Source: Methylobacterium sp. Leaf104
Lineage (GTDB): Bacteria; Pseudomonadota; Alphaproteobacteria; Rhizobiales; Beijerinckiaceae
Assembly: GCF_001422885.1 (NCBI RefSeq)
Contig: NZ_LMMZ01000023.1
Span: forward strand, 311,138-375,137
Length of the DNA: 64,000 bases
Direction of reading: 5' to 3'
In this document: piece by piece, positions 16,185 to 27,250 of the stretch
Numbering within the stretch: the first letter of the stretch is position 1
Layout of the letters: each line of letters opens with the position of its first letter
Notes under the pieces: generated by a model
The model's input: the letters and a program-made list of their open reading frames with translations, nothing else
Database searches by the model: none
Told to the model about the DNA's origin: nothing
Program-made: the position numbers and the translations under genes

Positions 16185-18078
16185 CTTGGTGCTCGTCGTT
16201 CTGCGCGTCCTGGGGCTCCAGAGTCCGGGTGGCCGCCTCTCTCCGCTGGGATCCGATGATGTCGCGGGTCTCGGCGTTGAGTGCGCGCGAGGGCCTCTTC
16301 GGCTCGGTCAACGGCTCCGGCTTGATCTCGTTGAGGCCGCGCGCCCAGGTCATCGCGTCCGGAAGCGCCCCCGCCTGCTGCAGCACGAGCCGGGCGACGT
16401 CGCGCTTCCGTACGTCCTCGGCGGTCGCGGCGGCCGCCTCGGCGCCGAGGCCGAGGCCTTCCAGGGTGGCACGCCCGAAGGCGAGGGCGGATTCCACCGT
16501 CTCGCGCAGCTGGAAGTCGACGTCCCGATTCATGAGTTCGACAGCGTGCATCCGATCATAGGCCCGCACATAGCTGCGCACGCTCGCGAATTCCTCATGC
16601 ACGATATCGACGATCTTGAGCGCGGCCTCGGAGTCGTCGACACAGACGCAGACGAGTTCGGCTCGCCCAATTCCGGCGGCACGCAGCACGTCGAGGCGGG
16701 TGCCGTCACCGTAATAGATACGAAACCCGAAGCGCGCGGCGCTGCGGATCTGCTCGACGTCCTTGTCGATCACCGTGACGCTGATGCCCTCGGCGAGAAG
16801 CACTTGCGTGAGGATCTGGCCGAAGCGACCGAAGCCGATGACCAGGACGCGGGCCTCCGTGCTCTCGATGGCTTCCGGCATCGCTTCGGGGCCTTCGGGG
16901 CGCCTGGCGAGCACGGCATCGAGAGCCTTCGCCGCCACCGGACCGACCAGCATGGTCAGCGCCGCGAGCGCCACCGCAAAGCGGGTGCTGGCCGGGTCGA
17001 CGAGGCCGAGCTCTCCCCCTGCCGGCAGCAGCACGAAGGCGAATTCGCCGGCCGGCGCCAGGATGGCACCGCCCCGCACAGCGTCGAGCCAGGGTGAGCC
17101 GAACAGGCGAAACAGGCCGGCCACGAGGGCGACCTTCAGCAGGATCGCGCCCGCCGTCGCCCCGACCAGGGTGGGCCATTCGGCCTTGAGCAGGCCGCCG
17201 TCGATCGACATGCCCACGCTCATGAAGAAGAGGCCGAGCAACATGCCGCGGAACGGCTCGATATCGGCTTCGAGCTGGTGGCGGAAGTTGGATTCGGCCA
17301 GCAGTACGCCGGCCAGGAACGCCCCCATCGCCATCGACAGGCCGACATGCTCCATCAGCATCGCAGTGCCGAGCACCACGAGGAGAGCGGCTGCCGTCAT
17401 GACCTCGCGGGCGCCGCTGGCCGCCAGCAGACCGAAGAAGGGGTTGAGTCCGTAGCGCCCGACCAGCACCACGGCCAGGATCGCCGCGCCCACGGTACCG
17501 GTGGATTGCAGGGCCGAGAGGAGCCAGCCGTCGCCACCGCCCGTGCCGGACGAGGCGGCCAGGGGCATCAGCGCCAGGATGGCGACGACGGAAATGTCCT
17601 GGAACAGCAGCACCGCGAAGGCCCGCCCGCCATAGGGCGTTCCCATGTCACCGCGCTCCTCCAGCAACTGAAGGGCGACGGCGGTGGCCGAGAGCGCCAG
17701 CGCGATGCCGATGACGAGGCTCGCCGAGGGCTTGGCGCCCATGAGGATACCGACCCCTGCCAGGGCCGCCGAGCAGACGATCAGCTGGGCGGTGCCGAGA
17801 CCGAAAATGTCCCTTCTCATCGAGACGAGCCGGGAAATCTGCAATTCGAGACCGACGATGAAGAGCAGCAGTACGACACCGAGTTCGGCGACACTCGCGG
17901 CTGTTTCGGGCTCCGCGATCAGCGAGAAGCCGAAGGGCCCGATCACCACACCGGCCACGAGATAGCCGAGAACGGCACTCTGACCGATGAGGCGGAAGAT
18001 CGGCACGCCGATCACCGCCGCCGACAGGAACGTCAGCACGGGGGGAAGGAAGCTGACGTGGGTCGCGGCGCTTGCCAT
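16165..18078 (-). CDS. CPA2 family monovalent cation/proton antiporter (KefB/KefC-like) with TrkA-N domain
   Basis: A 637-residue protein. The start at 18076-18078 gives an N-terminus beginning in the periplasm/first helix (MASAATHVSFLPPVL) as in KefC; the longer frame is unsupported. Residues about 1-390 are a Na+/H+-exchanger membrane domain (GYLVAGVVIGPFGFSLI, LLLFIVGLELQ, GMSIDGG). A Rossmann RCK/TrkA-N domain follows at about 410-530 (RVLVIGFGRFGQILTQVL, VIDKDVEQIR). The C-terminal tail ends with a basic region. It likely exchanges K+ for H+, often under NAD(H) or glutathione-adduct control. It overlaps the MATE gene downstream by 20 bases. Confidence 0.9.
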   Translation of the reverse strand: MASAATHVSFLPPVLTFLSAAVIGVPIFRLIGQSAVLGYLVAGVVIGPFGFSLIAEPETAASVAELGVVLLLFIVGLELQISRLVSMRRDIFGLGTAQLIVCSAALAGVGILMGAKPSASLVIGIALALSATAVALQLLEERGDMGTPYGGRAFAVLLFQDISVVAILALMPLAASSGTGGGDGWLLSALQSTGTVGAAILAVVLVGRYGLNPFFGLLAASGAREVMTAAALLVVLGTAMLMEHVGLSMAMGAFLAGVLLAESNFRHQLEADIEPFRGMLLGLFFMSVGMSIDGGLLKAEWPTLVGATAGAILLKVALVAGLFRLFGSPWLDAVRGGAILAPAGEFAFVLLPAGGELGLVDPASTRFAVALAALTMLVGPVAAKALDAVLARRPEGPEAMPEAIESTEARVLVIGFGRFGQILTQVLLAEGISVTVIDKDVEQIRSAARFGFRIYYGDGTRLDVLRAAGIGRAELVCVCVDDSEAALKIVDIVHEEFASVRSYVRAYDRMHAVELMNRDVDFQLRETVESALAFGRATLEGLGLGAEAAAATAEDVRKRDVARLVLQQAGALPDAMTWARGLNEIKPEPLTEPKRPSRALNAETRDIIGSQRREAATRTLEPQDAQNDEHQDARTDA

Positions 18079-18267
18079 GAAAATCCGAGGTTGGATGGGA
18101 ATCCAAGGCGGCGAAGGCCGGATCCGTTCGGAGCGATCCAAGCGTGCCAGCGGCCCCGTCTTAACCAGTGGGAGACCAGCCGTCACGTCCGGGGAGACGG
18201 GGCAGGCTCCCGCAAACACCCCGGTAAGCCTTCCGCAGTGCGAATCAGCACCCGCTCAGAGTCCGTC

Positions 18268-18597
18268 TCAGGCGCGTCGCGGCGGCCACTGACCGCGCGG
18301 GACCCGACGGCCTGCCCGGCGCTCGTTTCGGCGACCCACTAGGAAGCTCGACGCATCGCCTTCCAGGAGCAAGAGTTCAGAATCGAGGACGTCCTGACGG
18401 ACGAGACCGATGTCCCGGAGTTCGCGGTCCGACATCACCGACAATTGCCGCACGACCCGGCGATTGATCGCGGCGCGCGACATCCCGGCGGCGGCCGCCG
18501 CCGCCACACCCAACAGCCATGCCTTGACCGACGTCAGGGTGGCCGAGGTCCTGCCTTGGGTGACGGATGCAATGGGCCGAGTGGTGAAGCCGTCCAT
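18268..18597 (-). CDS. DUF1127 domain small protein
   Basis: A 109-residue protein starting at 18595-18597 behind AGGAAAGGA. Residues about 47-66 carry the DUF1127 signature (LSVMSDRELRDIGLVR), an Arg-rich helix found in small alphaproteobacterial proteins implicated in RNA binding and phosphate or carbon adaptation. An alanine-rich segment WLLGVAAAAAAGMSRAAI precedes it. The tail is basic (RRNERRAGRRVPRG). It is divergent from a MocR-type regulator across 119 bases, so it may be that regulator's target. Confidence 0.75.
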   Translation of the reverse strand: MDGFTTRPIASVTQGRTSATLTSVKAWLLGVAAAAAAGMSRAAINRRVVRQLSVMSDRELRDIGLVRQDVLDSELLLLEGDASSFLVGRRNERRAGRRVPRGQWPPRRA

Positions 18598-18716
18598 GAT
18601 GCGCGTCCTTTCCTGATGCGCGTGTCGATGTCGGAACCATGCGGGCAGGCTTCTGGTCGAGACAGGGACAATCCAGTACGATATGATCAAATTGTCCGGT
18701 ACCAGGAACAGGACAG

Positions 18717-20141
18717 ATGAAGGCCTCATCCCTGTCAGCGTCCACTTTGGTCAAGACTGTCGCGGCAGCGATCACGGAGCGGATCGCGAGCCGCCAGCTG
18801 ATGCCGGGCGCTCGCCTGCCCTCGGTCCGCGCCTTCGCGGCGGCGATGGGCGTGTCGAAATCGACGGTGGTTGACGCCTACGATCGATTGGGTGCGGAGG
18901 GTGCCATCGTGGCGCGACGAGGCTCGGGTTTCTACGTGTCGGGCAAGACGCGTCCGCTCTGCCTCAAAACGGTGGGTCCGCAACTCGATCGGGCAGTGGA
19001 CCCGCTCTGGATCACGCGCCAGTCCATGCAGGCCGGCCCCGACCTGGTGATGCCTGGCTCCGGCTGGCTGCCGCCCTCCTGGATGCCCGATGACGCGATC
19101 CGGCGCGGACTGCGCCAGCTCGCACGCGGCTCGGAGACAAACCTCGTCTCGCACGACCAACCCCTCGGCTTCCCGCCGCTGCGCGCGCAGATCGCCCGTC
19201 GGTTGGCGGAGAGGGGGGTCGAGGCCGGGGCCGATCAGGTCGTCCTGATCGACTCCGCGACGCAGGCCCTCGACCTACTCTGTCGGTTCCTTCTCGAACC
19301 GGGCGACACCGTGCTGGTGGATGACCCCTGTTACTTCAACTACCACGGCCTGCTTCGCGCACAGCGCGCGCGTATCGTCGGCGTTCCGATGACGCCGAAC
19401 GGCCCGGACCTCAATGCTCTCGCGACTTTGCTGGCCGAGCACCGGCCGCGCTTCTACGTCATCAACTCCGCGCTCCAAAACCCGACGGGATCAACACTGG
19501 CACCGGCGATCGCGCACCGCATCCTGAAGCTGGCCGAAGTGCATGACACCCTCATCATTGAGGACGACATCTTCGGCGATTTTGAAGGTGAACCGTCCCC
19601 GCGGCTCGCGGGCTTTGACGGGCTGGAGCGCGTGATTCAGATCGGCAGCTTCTCGAAGACGCTCTCGGCGGCCGTCCGCTGCGGGTACATCGCGCTGCGC
19701 GAGGATTGGATGGAGCCCCTCATCGACCTCAAGCTCGCCATGAGCCTGGGCAACAGCCACCTGTCGGCGAGCCTCATGCACGGCCTTCTCACCGACGGGA
19801 CCTACCGTCGGCACCTCTCGGAAGTGCGAGAGAAACTGGGGCGGGCGATGGCGCCGGCCCTGCGGCGGCTGGAGGGATGCGGACTGAGTGCCTGGCTGGA
19901 GCCGTCCGGTGGATTCTTCCTCTGGATGCGTTTGCCCGTCGGCGCAGATTCGGCGGACGTCGCCCGACACGCCCTCGCGCGCGGGCTCGTTCTCGCCCCG
20001 GGGGGCGCCTTCAGCCCATCATCGCTCGGCAACAATTACCTGCGCTTCAACGTGGCCCAGTGTGCCGACCCGCGCATGATCCCGATGCTGGAGGCTTCCC
20101 TCGACGAATGCGCGGCGGCAACGTCCACCCAAGCGGCCTGA
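18717..20141 (+). CDS. MocR-type regulator (GntR helix-turn-helix fused to aminotransferase-like domain)
   Basis: A 474-residue fusion. Residues about 10-75 are a GntR winged helix ([42 protein letters not shown]). Residues about 110-470 are a fold-type I aminotransferase-like domain with [17 protein letters not shown] and a PLP lysine in [16 protein letters not shown]. MocR proteins sense PLP or an amino compound and control a divergent gene; here the divergent neighbour encodes a DUF1127 protein. The frame also fits a 2-aminoadipate aminotransferase-like enzyme, but the N-terminal DNA-binding domain decides for a regulator. Confidence 0.88.
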   Translation: MKASSLSASTLVKTVAAAITERIASRQLMPGARLPSVRAFAAAMGVSKSTVVDAYDRLGAEGAIVARRGSGFYVSGKTRPLCLKTVGPQLDRAVDPLWITRQSMQAGPDLVMPGSGWLPPSWMPDDAIRRGLRQLARGSETNLVSHDQPLGFPPLRAQIARRLAERGVEAGADQVVLIDSATQALDLLCRFLLEPGDTVLVDDPCYFNYHGLLRAQRARIVGVPMTPNGPDLNALATLLAEHRPRFYVINSALQNPTGSTLAPAIAHRILKLAEVHDTLIIEDDIFGDFEGEPSPRLAGFDGLERVIQIGSFSKTLSAAVRCGYIALREDWMEPLIDLKLAMSLGNSHLSASLMHGLLTDGTYRRHLSEVREKLGRAMAPALRRLEGCGLSAWLEPSGGFFLWMRLPVGADSADVARHALARGLVLAPGGAFSPSSLGNNYLRFNVAQCADPRMIPMLEASLDECAAATSTQAA

Positions 20142-20164
20142 AGCCGATTTCCATGGGACCTTCC

Positions 20165-20188
20165 GGGTCCTGCGTGCCACGCGGACCC
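20165..20188. terminator. Probable terminator hairpin after the MocR gene
   Basis: GGGTCC-T-GCG, a TGCCA loop, then CGC-GGACCC forms a nine-pair stem with one bulged T, beginning 24 bases after the MocR stop codon. No T-run follows. A second copy of ATGGGACCT flanks it on either side (20153 and 20193), making a short direct repeat round the hairpin. Confidence 0.45.
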
Positions 20189-20277
20189 GCTTTCATGGGA
20201 CCTTGGGTGCCCGCGCAGGAGTTTTCCGCTATGACAGGTTGACAGGGGCTCCCCCGCCTCGCCACATCCCGGCTATC

Positions 20278-21279
20278 ATGAGCGACGCGAATCTGACGAC
20301 TTCCCCCGCCCCCAGCGATGCGGTCAAGCCGCCCCTGGAGATCCTGCTCTGCGCACCGCGCGGGTTCTGTGCCGGTGTCGTGCGGGCAATCGATGTCGTC
20401 GAGCGGGCACTCGCCATCTACGGACCCCCGGTCTACGTTCGCCATGAGATCGTCCACAACAAGTACGTGGTCGAGAGCCTGAAGCGGAAGGGCGCCGTGT
20501 TCGTGCGCGAGCTCGACGAGGTTCCGGACGGCTCCGCTCCGGTGATCTTCTCGGCCCACGGCGTCGCCAAGACTGTGCCGCACAATGCGGATTCCCGCGG
20601 CCTCACCACCATCGACGCCACCTGCCCCCTGGTGACCAAAGTCCACCGCGAAGCGGAGATCCACCACAAGCGCGGTCGCCACGTGCTGCTGGTCGGCCAT
20701 TCCGGGCACCCCGAGGTGGTCGGCACCATGGGTCAGTTGCCCAAGGGCTCGATCACCCTGGTCGAGGATCTGGAACAGATCGCTGCCCTGGAGCCGGAGA
20801 ACCGCGACAACCTTGCCTGGGTGACGCAGACGACCTTGTCGGTTGACGACACGCACCACATCGTCGAGGCGCTGAAGAAGAAGTTCCCGACCATCACTGG
20901 TCCGCACAAGGACGACATCTGCTACGCCACCACCAACCGCCAGGAGGCGGTGAAGCAGGTGGCGCCGCTCGTCGATGCGGTCATCGTGGTAGGCTCCTCG
21001 AATTCCTCGAACTCGCAGCGCCTGCGCGAAGTCGCCGAGCGCGTCGGCTGTCCGATCACCCGTCTGGTGCTCCGCGCCGAGGAAATCGACTGGCCCGCCT
21101 TCGAAGGCATCCGCAAGCTCGGCCTCACGGCTGGCGCGTCCGCTCCGGAAGTGCTGGTGGAAGAAATCATTGATGCCTTCGCGGCTCGCTACACCGTGAC
21201 GGTGGACACGGTCTCGACGGTCGTCGAGGACATGTCCTTCCCACTGCCGCGCGAACTGCGCAGCGAGGCCGCCGAATAG
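20278..21279 (+). CDS. ispH: 4-hydroxy-3-methylbut-2-enyl diphosphate reductase
   Basis: A 333-residue IspH (LytB), last step of the MEP isoprenoid pathway, producing IPP and DMAPP. The three cysteines that hold the Fe-S cluster are present: Cys31 (APRGFCAG), Cys116 (DATCPLVTK) and Cys215 (DDICYAT). Further family motifs are [26 protein letters not shown] and GSSNSSNS. The ATG at 20278 is chosen over an upstream frame because residues before it do not match the family. It lies upstream of thrB as in many alphaproteobacteria, with a strong hairpin between them. Isoprenoid supply matters for the carotenoids and phytol of a phototroph. Confidence 0.97.
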   Translation: MSDANLTTSPAPSDAVKPPLEILLCAPRGFCAGVVRAIDVVERALAIYGPPVYVRHEIVHNKYVVESLKRKGAVFVRELDEVPDGSAPVIFSAHGVAKTVPHNADSRGLTTIDATCPLVTKVHREAEIHHKRGRHVLLVGHSGHPEVVGTMGQLPKGSITLVEDLEQIAALEPENRDNLAWVTQTTLSVDDTHHIVEALKKKFPTITGPHKDDICYATTNRQEAVKQVAPLVDAVIVVGSSNSSNSQRLREVAERVGCPITRLVLRAEEIDWPAFEGIRKLGLTAGASAPEVLVEEIIDAFAARYTVTVDTVSTVVEDMSFPLPRELRSEAAE

Positions 21280-21310
21280 GCTTGAGGCCGTCAGGAACAC
21301 CAATCATCAG

Positions 21311-21334
21311 CAGGGGCGCCGTTCGGCGCCCCTG
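21311..21334. terminator. Strong hairpin between ispH and thrB
   Basis: CAGGGGCGCC and GGCGCCCCTG form a perfect ten-pair stem with a GTTC loop, 31 bases after the ispH stop and 35 before thrB. The bases after it are moderately T-rich (TCCATTTCGT). It should end or attenuate the ispH transcript. Confidence 0.7.
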
Positions 21335-21369
21335 TCCATTTCGTCCCCGAAAATTCAAGCGAACGTGAC

Positions 21370-22350
21370 GTGGCTGTCTACACCGAGGTCTCCGACGCGG
21401 CGCTGACCGCCTTCCTGTCCGCCTACGACATCGGCACGCTGCTCTCCTACAAAGGCATCGCCGAAGGTGTTGAGAACACCAACTTTTACCTCCACACCAC
21501 GGGTGGCTCGTTCATCCTCACGCTCTACGAGAAGCGGGTCCGGGCCGACGACCTGCCGTTCTTCCTCAACCTGATGGAGCACCTCGCCGCGCGGGGACTC
21601 GCCTGTCCGCAGCCAATCCGTGACCGCGCGGGCGTGGCGCTCGGAGAGCTCTGCGGGCGGCCCGCGGTCATCGTCACCTTCCTCGACGGCGTCTCGGTGA
21701 AGCGGCCCGGCCTGGATCATTGCCGCGCACTCGGCCGCGCCCTTGCCGGCCTGCACGCTGCAGGCGCAGATTTCGGCATGCAACGGGCCAACAACCTGTC
21801 TGTGGACGCCTGGGAACCACTATTCCGCCTCGCGGAACCCCAGGCGGACACCGTATCACTTGGACTCACCGACCGGGTCCTCGCCGATCTCGCCGTCCTC
21901 CAGGCTTCCTGGCCGACCGGCCTGCCATCCGGCGTGATCCACGCCGACCTCTTCACCGACAACGTGTTCTTCATCGGCGATGAGTTGTCGGGGCTGATCG
22001 ACTTCTATTTCGCCTGTACCGACGCGTTCGCGTACGACTTGGCGATCTGTCTCAATGCTTGGTGCTTCGAGGCCGACGGCACGTTCCACCGCGACATGGG
22101 GGCGGCCCTGATCGCCGGCTACGAGGCAGTGCGCCCTCTCGTTCCGGCGGAGGTCGCGGCACTGCCGATCCTGTGCCGGGGAGCGGCCCTCCGCTTCATG
22201 CTGACCCGACTCGTCGACTGGCTTAACGTGCCGGCCGGCGCCTTGGTCCAGCCGAAGGACCCGCTGGAATACGACCGCCGGCTGACATTCCATCGCAGCG
22301 TGATCGATGCTCGAGACTACGGCCGGGCCGTCTCGGACCGGCGTTCCTGA
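21370..22350 (+). CDS. thrB: homoserine kinase (ChoK-fold, ThrB2 type)
   Basis: A 326-residue kinase of the aminoglycoside phosphotransferase fold used by alphaproteobacteria for threonine synthesis (homoserine to O-phosphohomoserine). The start is a GTG at 21370; the peptide opens MAVYTEVSD, the usual start of this family. Motifs are GVENTNFYL, the Brenner-type catalytic HADLFTDNVFF (His-x-Asp) and the metal-binding LIDFYFACTD. It lies downstream of ispH across a hairpin. In many relatives rnhA follows directly; here the next gene is a peroxiredoxin on the other strand. Confidence 0.93.
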   Translation: MAVYTEVSDAALTAFLSAYDIGTLLSYKGIAEGVENTNFYLHTTGGSFILTLYEKRVRADDLPFFLNLMEHLAARGLACPQPIRDRAGVALGELCGRPAVIVTFLDGVSVKRPGLDHCRALGRALAGLHAAGADFGMQRANNLSVDAWEPLFRLAEPQADTVSLGLTDRVLADLAVLQASWPTGLPSGVIHADLFTDNVFFIGDELSGLIDFYFACTDAFAYDLAICLNAWCFEADGTFHRDMGAALIAGYEAVRPLVPAEVAALPILCRGAALRFMLTRLVDWLNVPAGALVQPKDPLEYDRRLTFHRSVIDARDYGRAVSDRRS

Positions 22351-22452
22351 CTGTCTCCGCGGATCGATCGGCGATCCCTTCCGGCCCGCCTTCCGGCATC
22401 TCGGATGGTGTGGCCGGATGCCGACGGATGTGCGGCATCGGCCGGCGAATGG

Positions 22453-22935
22453 TCAGATGACCTTGAGGAGCGCCTCAGCGCCGGAAAGCTCCGTCTTGGC
22501 CGGAGAGTCTTCCACGTTGAGAATGCGCACGACACCGTCCTCGACGAGCATGGCATAGCGCTTCGAACGGGTGCCGAGGCCGAAGCCGGCGCCGTCCATA
22601 TCGAGGCCGACGGCCTTGGCGAATTCGGCATTGCCGTCGGCAAGAAACTCGAGCGCCTCGGCGCCGCTCGCCTTCTGCCACGCATCCAGCACGAACACGT
22701 CATTGACCGAAGTGATCGCGATGGCGTCGACGCCCCGCGCCTTGATCTCGGCCTGCTTCTCGACGAAGCCGGGCAGGTGATTGCGATGACAGCTCGGCGT
22801 GAACGCACCGGGCACGCCGACGAGAACGACGCGGCGGCCCTTGAACAGGTCGTCGGTGGTCTTGGCTTCCGGACCGTCCGCCCCACTCACGCGAAACGTG
22901 ACCTGGGGGAGGTGGTCGCCAACCTGAATGGTCAT
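22453..22935 (-). CDS. peroxiredoxin (Prx5/AhpE-like, atypical 2-Cys or 1-Cys)
   Basis: A 160-residue thiol peroxidase. The start at 22933-22935 gives MTIQVGDHLPQVTF, the family start; the 31-residue upstream extension is spurious. The peroxidatic cysteine is in PGAFTPSCHRNHLPGF, and LADGNAEFAKAVG with SKRYAMLVEDG match the Prx5 group that uses glutaredoxin or thioredoxin. It reduces H2O2 and organic peroxides in the cytosol. It is convergent with thrB. Confidence 0.93.
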   Translation of the reverse strand: MTIQVGDHLPQVTFRVSGADGPEAKTTDDLFKGRRVVLVGVPGAFTPSCHRNHLPGFVEKQAEIKARGVDAIAITSVNDVFVLDAWQKASGAEALEFLADGNAEFAKAVGLDMDGAGFGLGTRSKRYAMLVEDGVVRILNVEDSPAKTELSGAEALLKVI

Positions 22936-23151
22936 CCGTCGTCTCCTTGAGATCGTCGAGGCATCCGCACAAGCGGCGTCTCGGTCCTTGTCACATCGTT
23001 GCGCGCGGCCGGCACGACGTTCCGACACACGGAAAACCGTCTAGCTCGCGGGGGTTAGCCTGTCGAGGTTCGATCGCCGCAAAGCAATGGATATCGATCC
23101 GATGCCGTGCCATGCCCTGGACAATGCGGCCTGCCCGCGTAGCATGGGTTG

Positions 23152-23760
23152 ATGCAGCGTTCACAGGCCCGTGCGGGTGACCCCGCCTATCTCGACGGTC
23201 AGTTCCTCGTGGCGATGCCGGGCATGACGGATTCGCGCTTCGCCCGGTCGGTGATCTATCTGTGCGCGCACTCGGCCGATGGGGCGATGGGGATCATCCT
23301 TAACAAAGCCGTCTCCGACCTGAACATGCCCGATCTGCTGATTCAGCTCGACATCGCGAGCGAGACGGACGCGATCCGGCTGCGCGAGCGCGTAGGTCAT
23401 ATGCCGGTGCTGATGGGCGGTCCTGTGGACGCGAAGCGCGGCTTCGTGCTCCACACCGACGACTTCCACATCGATCAGTCGACGCTGATCATCGACGATG
23501 GGATCTGCCTCACGGCGACGGTGGACATCCTCCGGGCGATCGCGGCGGGAGACGGACCGGCCAGCGCGGTCCTGGCCCTCGGCTATGCCGGCTGGCAGGC
23601 GGGACAGCTGGAGAACGAGATCCTGGCCAACGGCTGGCTGGTCTGCCCCGCCGACCCCGACATGATCTTCCACACCGCCCTCGACGCCAAGTACGATCGC
23701 ACGCTGCGCAACAACGGCATCGACCTGGCGATGCTCTCGGTCAGCGCCGGCCACGGCTGA
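23152..23760 (+). CDS. YqgE/AlgH family protein (UPF0301)
   Basis: A 202-residue protein with the conserved UPF0301 features: [21 protein letters not shown] near the start, [29 protein letters not shown] and [17 protein letters not shown]. The start is the ATG at 23152; a TTG one codon upstream is possible. The role of the family is unclear (AlgH has been linked to alginate regulation in Pseudomonas). It stands alone, convergent with the secreted-protein gene that follows. Confidence 0.92.
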   Translation: MQRSQARAGDPAYLDGQFLVAMPGMTDSRFARSVIYLCAHSADGAMGIILNKAVSDLNMPDLLIQLDIASETDAIRLRERVGHMPVLMGGPVDAKRGFVLHTDDFHIDQSTLIIDDGICLTATVDILRAIAAGDGPASAVLALGYAGWQAGQLENEILANGWLVCPADPDMIFHTALDAKYDRTLRNNGIDLAMLSVSAGHG

Positions 23761-23770
23761 GCATTCCTGG

Positions 23771-24742
23771 CTATTGATCGGCGAAGGGCGTGCTACCCGA
23801 ATCAGGGTTCATGCCTTCGACCGGCGGCTTGCGTCGCGGGCGCGGCGGGGCCGCCGAGGCGCTCGGTGCCGCGGTGCTGGTGTTGACACCGAGGCGGGTA
23901 GCGAGAGCGAGGGCCCGCGCCTCGGTGAAGCGCAGGTTGCAAAACCCGTGCGCGCCCTCGCGGGCATAGGTTCGGCACATCTGCTCGCGATCTGAGGAGA
24001 AGGCCGCCTGCTCGGTCACGACGGGGCGGAGCTCGGGACCGCGCAGGCGCTGGCTCATCAGCTTGTAGTTCTCGCGCACTGCACGGTCGGCGCCCCCCCG
24101 TGAGGCCTCAAACTCGCCGGCCCGTGTGATGAGTGTCGCGGCGGCTGGTCCCCAGAGGCCGGTCGGTGTCGTCGCGCAATCGGCCGCCGCGAAGGTGCAA
24201 ACGGAACCGGAGAGCGACTGCACCAGAACGGCCCCCTCGAGCACATCGAGTCTCAGGGGACACTCGCCCCCCGAAACCTCGAACCGGCCTACGCCCTCGG
24301 GTCGCCCTTCCGACGAGAGAGTCAGCGGCGAGCCGGCGTTCAGCGGCACCTTGCAGGTCTCCACCGGCTGCGAGATCTTGTTACCCGGCAGCACGATGCG
24401 CGCCGTGGCTCCAGTGCCCGCGCGCTCCAGCTTCAGGCTGCCGTTGAGCCCGTTGAGCAGCAATTCCTGCCCCATCACGTTGTCCTCGGACGGAGCCTTC
24501 AGAACGACGGGCTGTCGTGGAACCGGTGGCGCCCTGGGCGCCTCGACGGTGGACGGCGGGACGGAGTCAGTCGGCGCACTCGGCACCGGCGCGGGCGGAG
24601 CGCTGGGAACCCCACGCGGTGGCACGGGCGGCCTGGCCGCCCGCCCGATCCCGAACAATTCCTCGAAAAACGATTGCGCACAGGCCGGGTGCGGGACTGA
24701 TGCCAGCACTGGCAGGAGAAGGAGTACGCGGGTCAGACGCAT
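23771..24742 (-). CDS. secreted proline-rich protein of unknown function
   Basis: A 323-residue protein. MRLTRVLLLLPVLASV is a clear signal peptide with cleavage near AHPACAQS-like residues, so the ATG at 24740-24742 is taken as the start, though an ATG 17 codons upstream is in frame. After FFEELFGIG comes a proline-rich stretch (about 40-85), then a beta-rich domain with paired cysteines (ETCKVPL, GGECPLRL, SVCTFAAADCATT) and a C-terminal part (QMCRTYAREGAHGFCNLRFTEA). The disulfide-like cysteine pattern fits a periplasmic or surface domain. It is divergent from dnaK across 440 bases. Confidence 0.7.
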   Translation of the reverse strand: MRLTRVLLLLPVLASVPHPACAQSFFEELFGIGRAARPPVPPRGVPSAPPAPVPSAPTDSVPPSTVEAPRAPPVPRQPVVLKAPSEDNVMGQELLLNGLNGSLKLERAGTGATARIVLPGNKISQPVETCKVPLNAGSPLTLSSEGRPEGVGRFEVSGGECPLRLDVLEGAVLVQSLSGSVCTFAAADCATTPTGLWGPAAATLITRAGEFEASRGGADRAVRENYKLMSQRLRGPELRPVVTEQAAFSSDREQMCRTYAREGAHGFCNLRFTEARALALATRLGVNTSTAAPSASAAPPRPRRKPPVEGMNPDSGSTPFADQ

Positions 24743-24995
24743 CGAGACTTTCGGGCCCATTTCCGTGGAGGCGGCGGGATGCGCAGCCAAGCACGTTCAC
24801 ACACGACTTACCATGTGCGAACCAACCTGCCACGGCGGCGATGGTGGTTATCATCGATCAGGGTTCGGTGAGCGATGCCAGCTCCATGGGCACGCGAACG
24901 GCCTTTAGGACATTCGAATGTCGCCCGAAGCCCAGGCCGATGAAGGGGATAACGCAGATCGAACGGTTCCGATGCACGTCGTCGCGGTGCGTCGC

Positions 24996-25027
24996 CTTGC
25001 GGCGTCGCGACACCCTTCTTATATCGG
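24996..25027 (+). promoter_or_regulatory. Sigma-32 (RpoH) type heat-shock promoter of dnaK
   Basis: CTTG (24996-24999), 18 bases, then CTTATATCGG (25018-25027) match exactly the alphaproteobacterial heat-shock consensus CTTG-N17/18-CYTATNTNNG. Transcription would start near 25034, leaving a leader of about 150 bases before dnaK. The match is read directly from sequence; RpoH control of dnaK is established for the group. Confidence 0.8.
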
Positions 25028-25182
25028 CCGAGACGCGGGATTAAGACCCGGCTCTGCACCGTTCCGGGGTGCGAACCGGTGCCCAAACCCGTTCTCACAC
25101 AATCAGTTTTGCACAGCCATGGGCCGAGCTGCTTCGGGGCTCGGCGGTCTGCTTGACCAAACGACAACAGAGGGATCCCACC

Positions 25183-27096
<1,914 letters not shown>

Positions 27097-27111
27097 CGCC
27101 TGCATCTGAGG

Positions 27112-27137
27112 ACGGGGCCGGAGCGATCCGGCCCCGT
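27112..27137. terminator. Hairpin between dnaK and dnaJ
   Basis: ACGGGGCCGG, loop AGCGAT, CCGGCCCCGT is a perfect ten-pair stem starting 16 bases after the dnaK stop. There is no T-run, so it may attenuate or stabilise the dnaK message rather than stop all transcription; dnaJ would then be expressed at a lower level than dnaK. Confidence 0.6.
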
Positions 27138-27250
27138 GCCATGTCCGGCTGGCGCCATGGGCGGAGCCGAGCGGGTATCAAGAGCACCGCGTGTGACGAG
27201 GACGGCGCGATCTCGTTGGATCGGCGCGCCGGTGGACTTTGAGGACGGGA

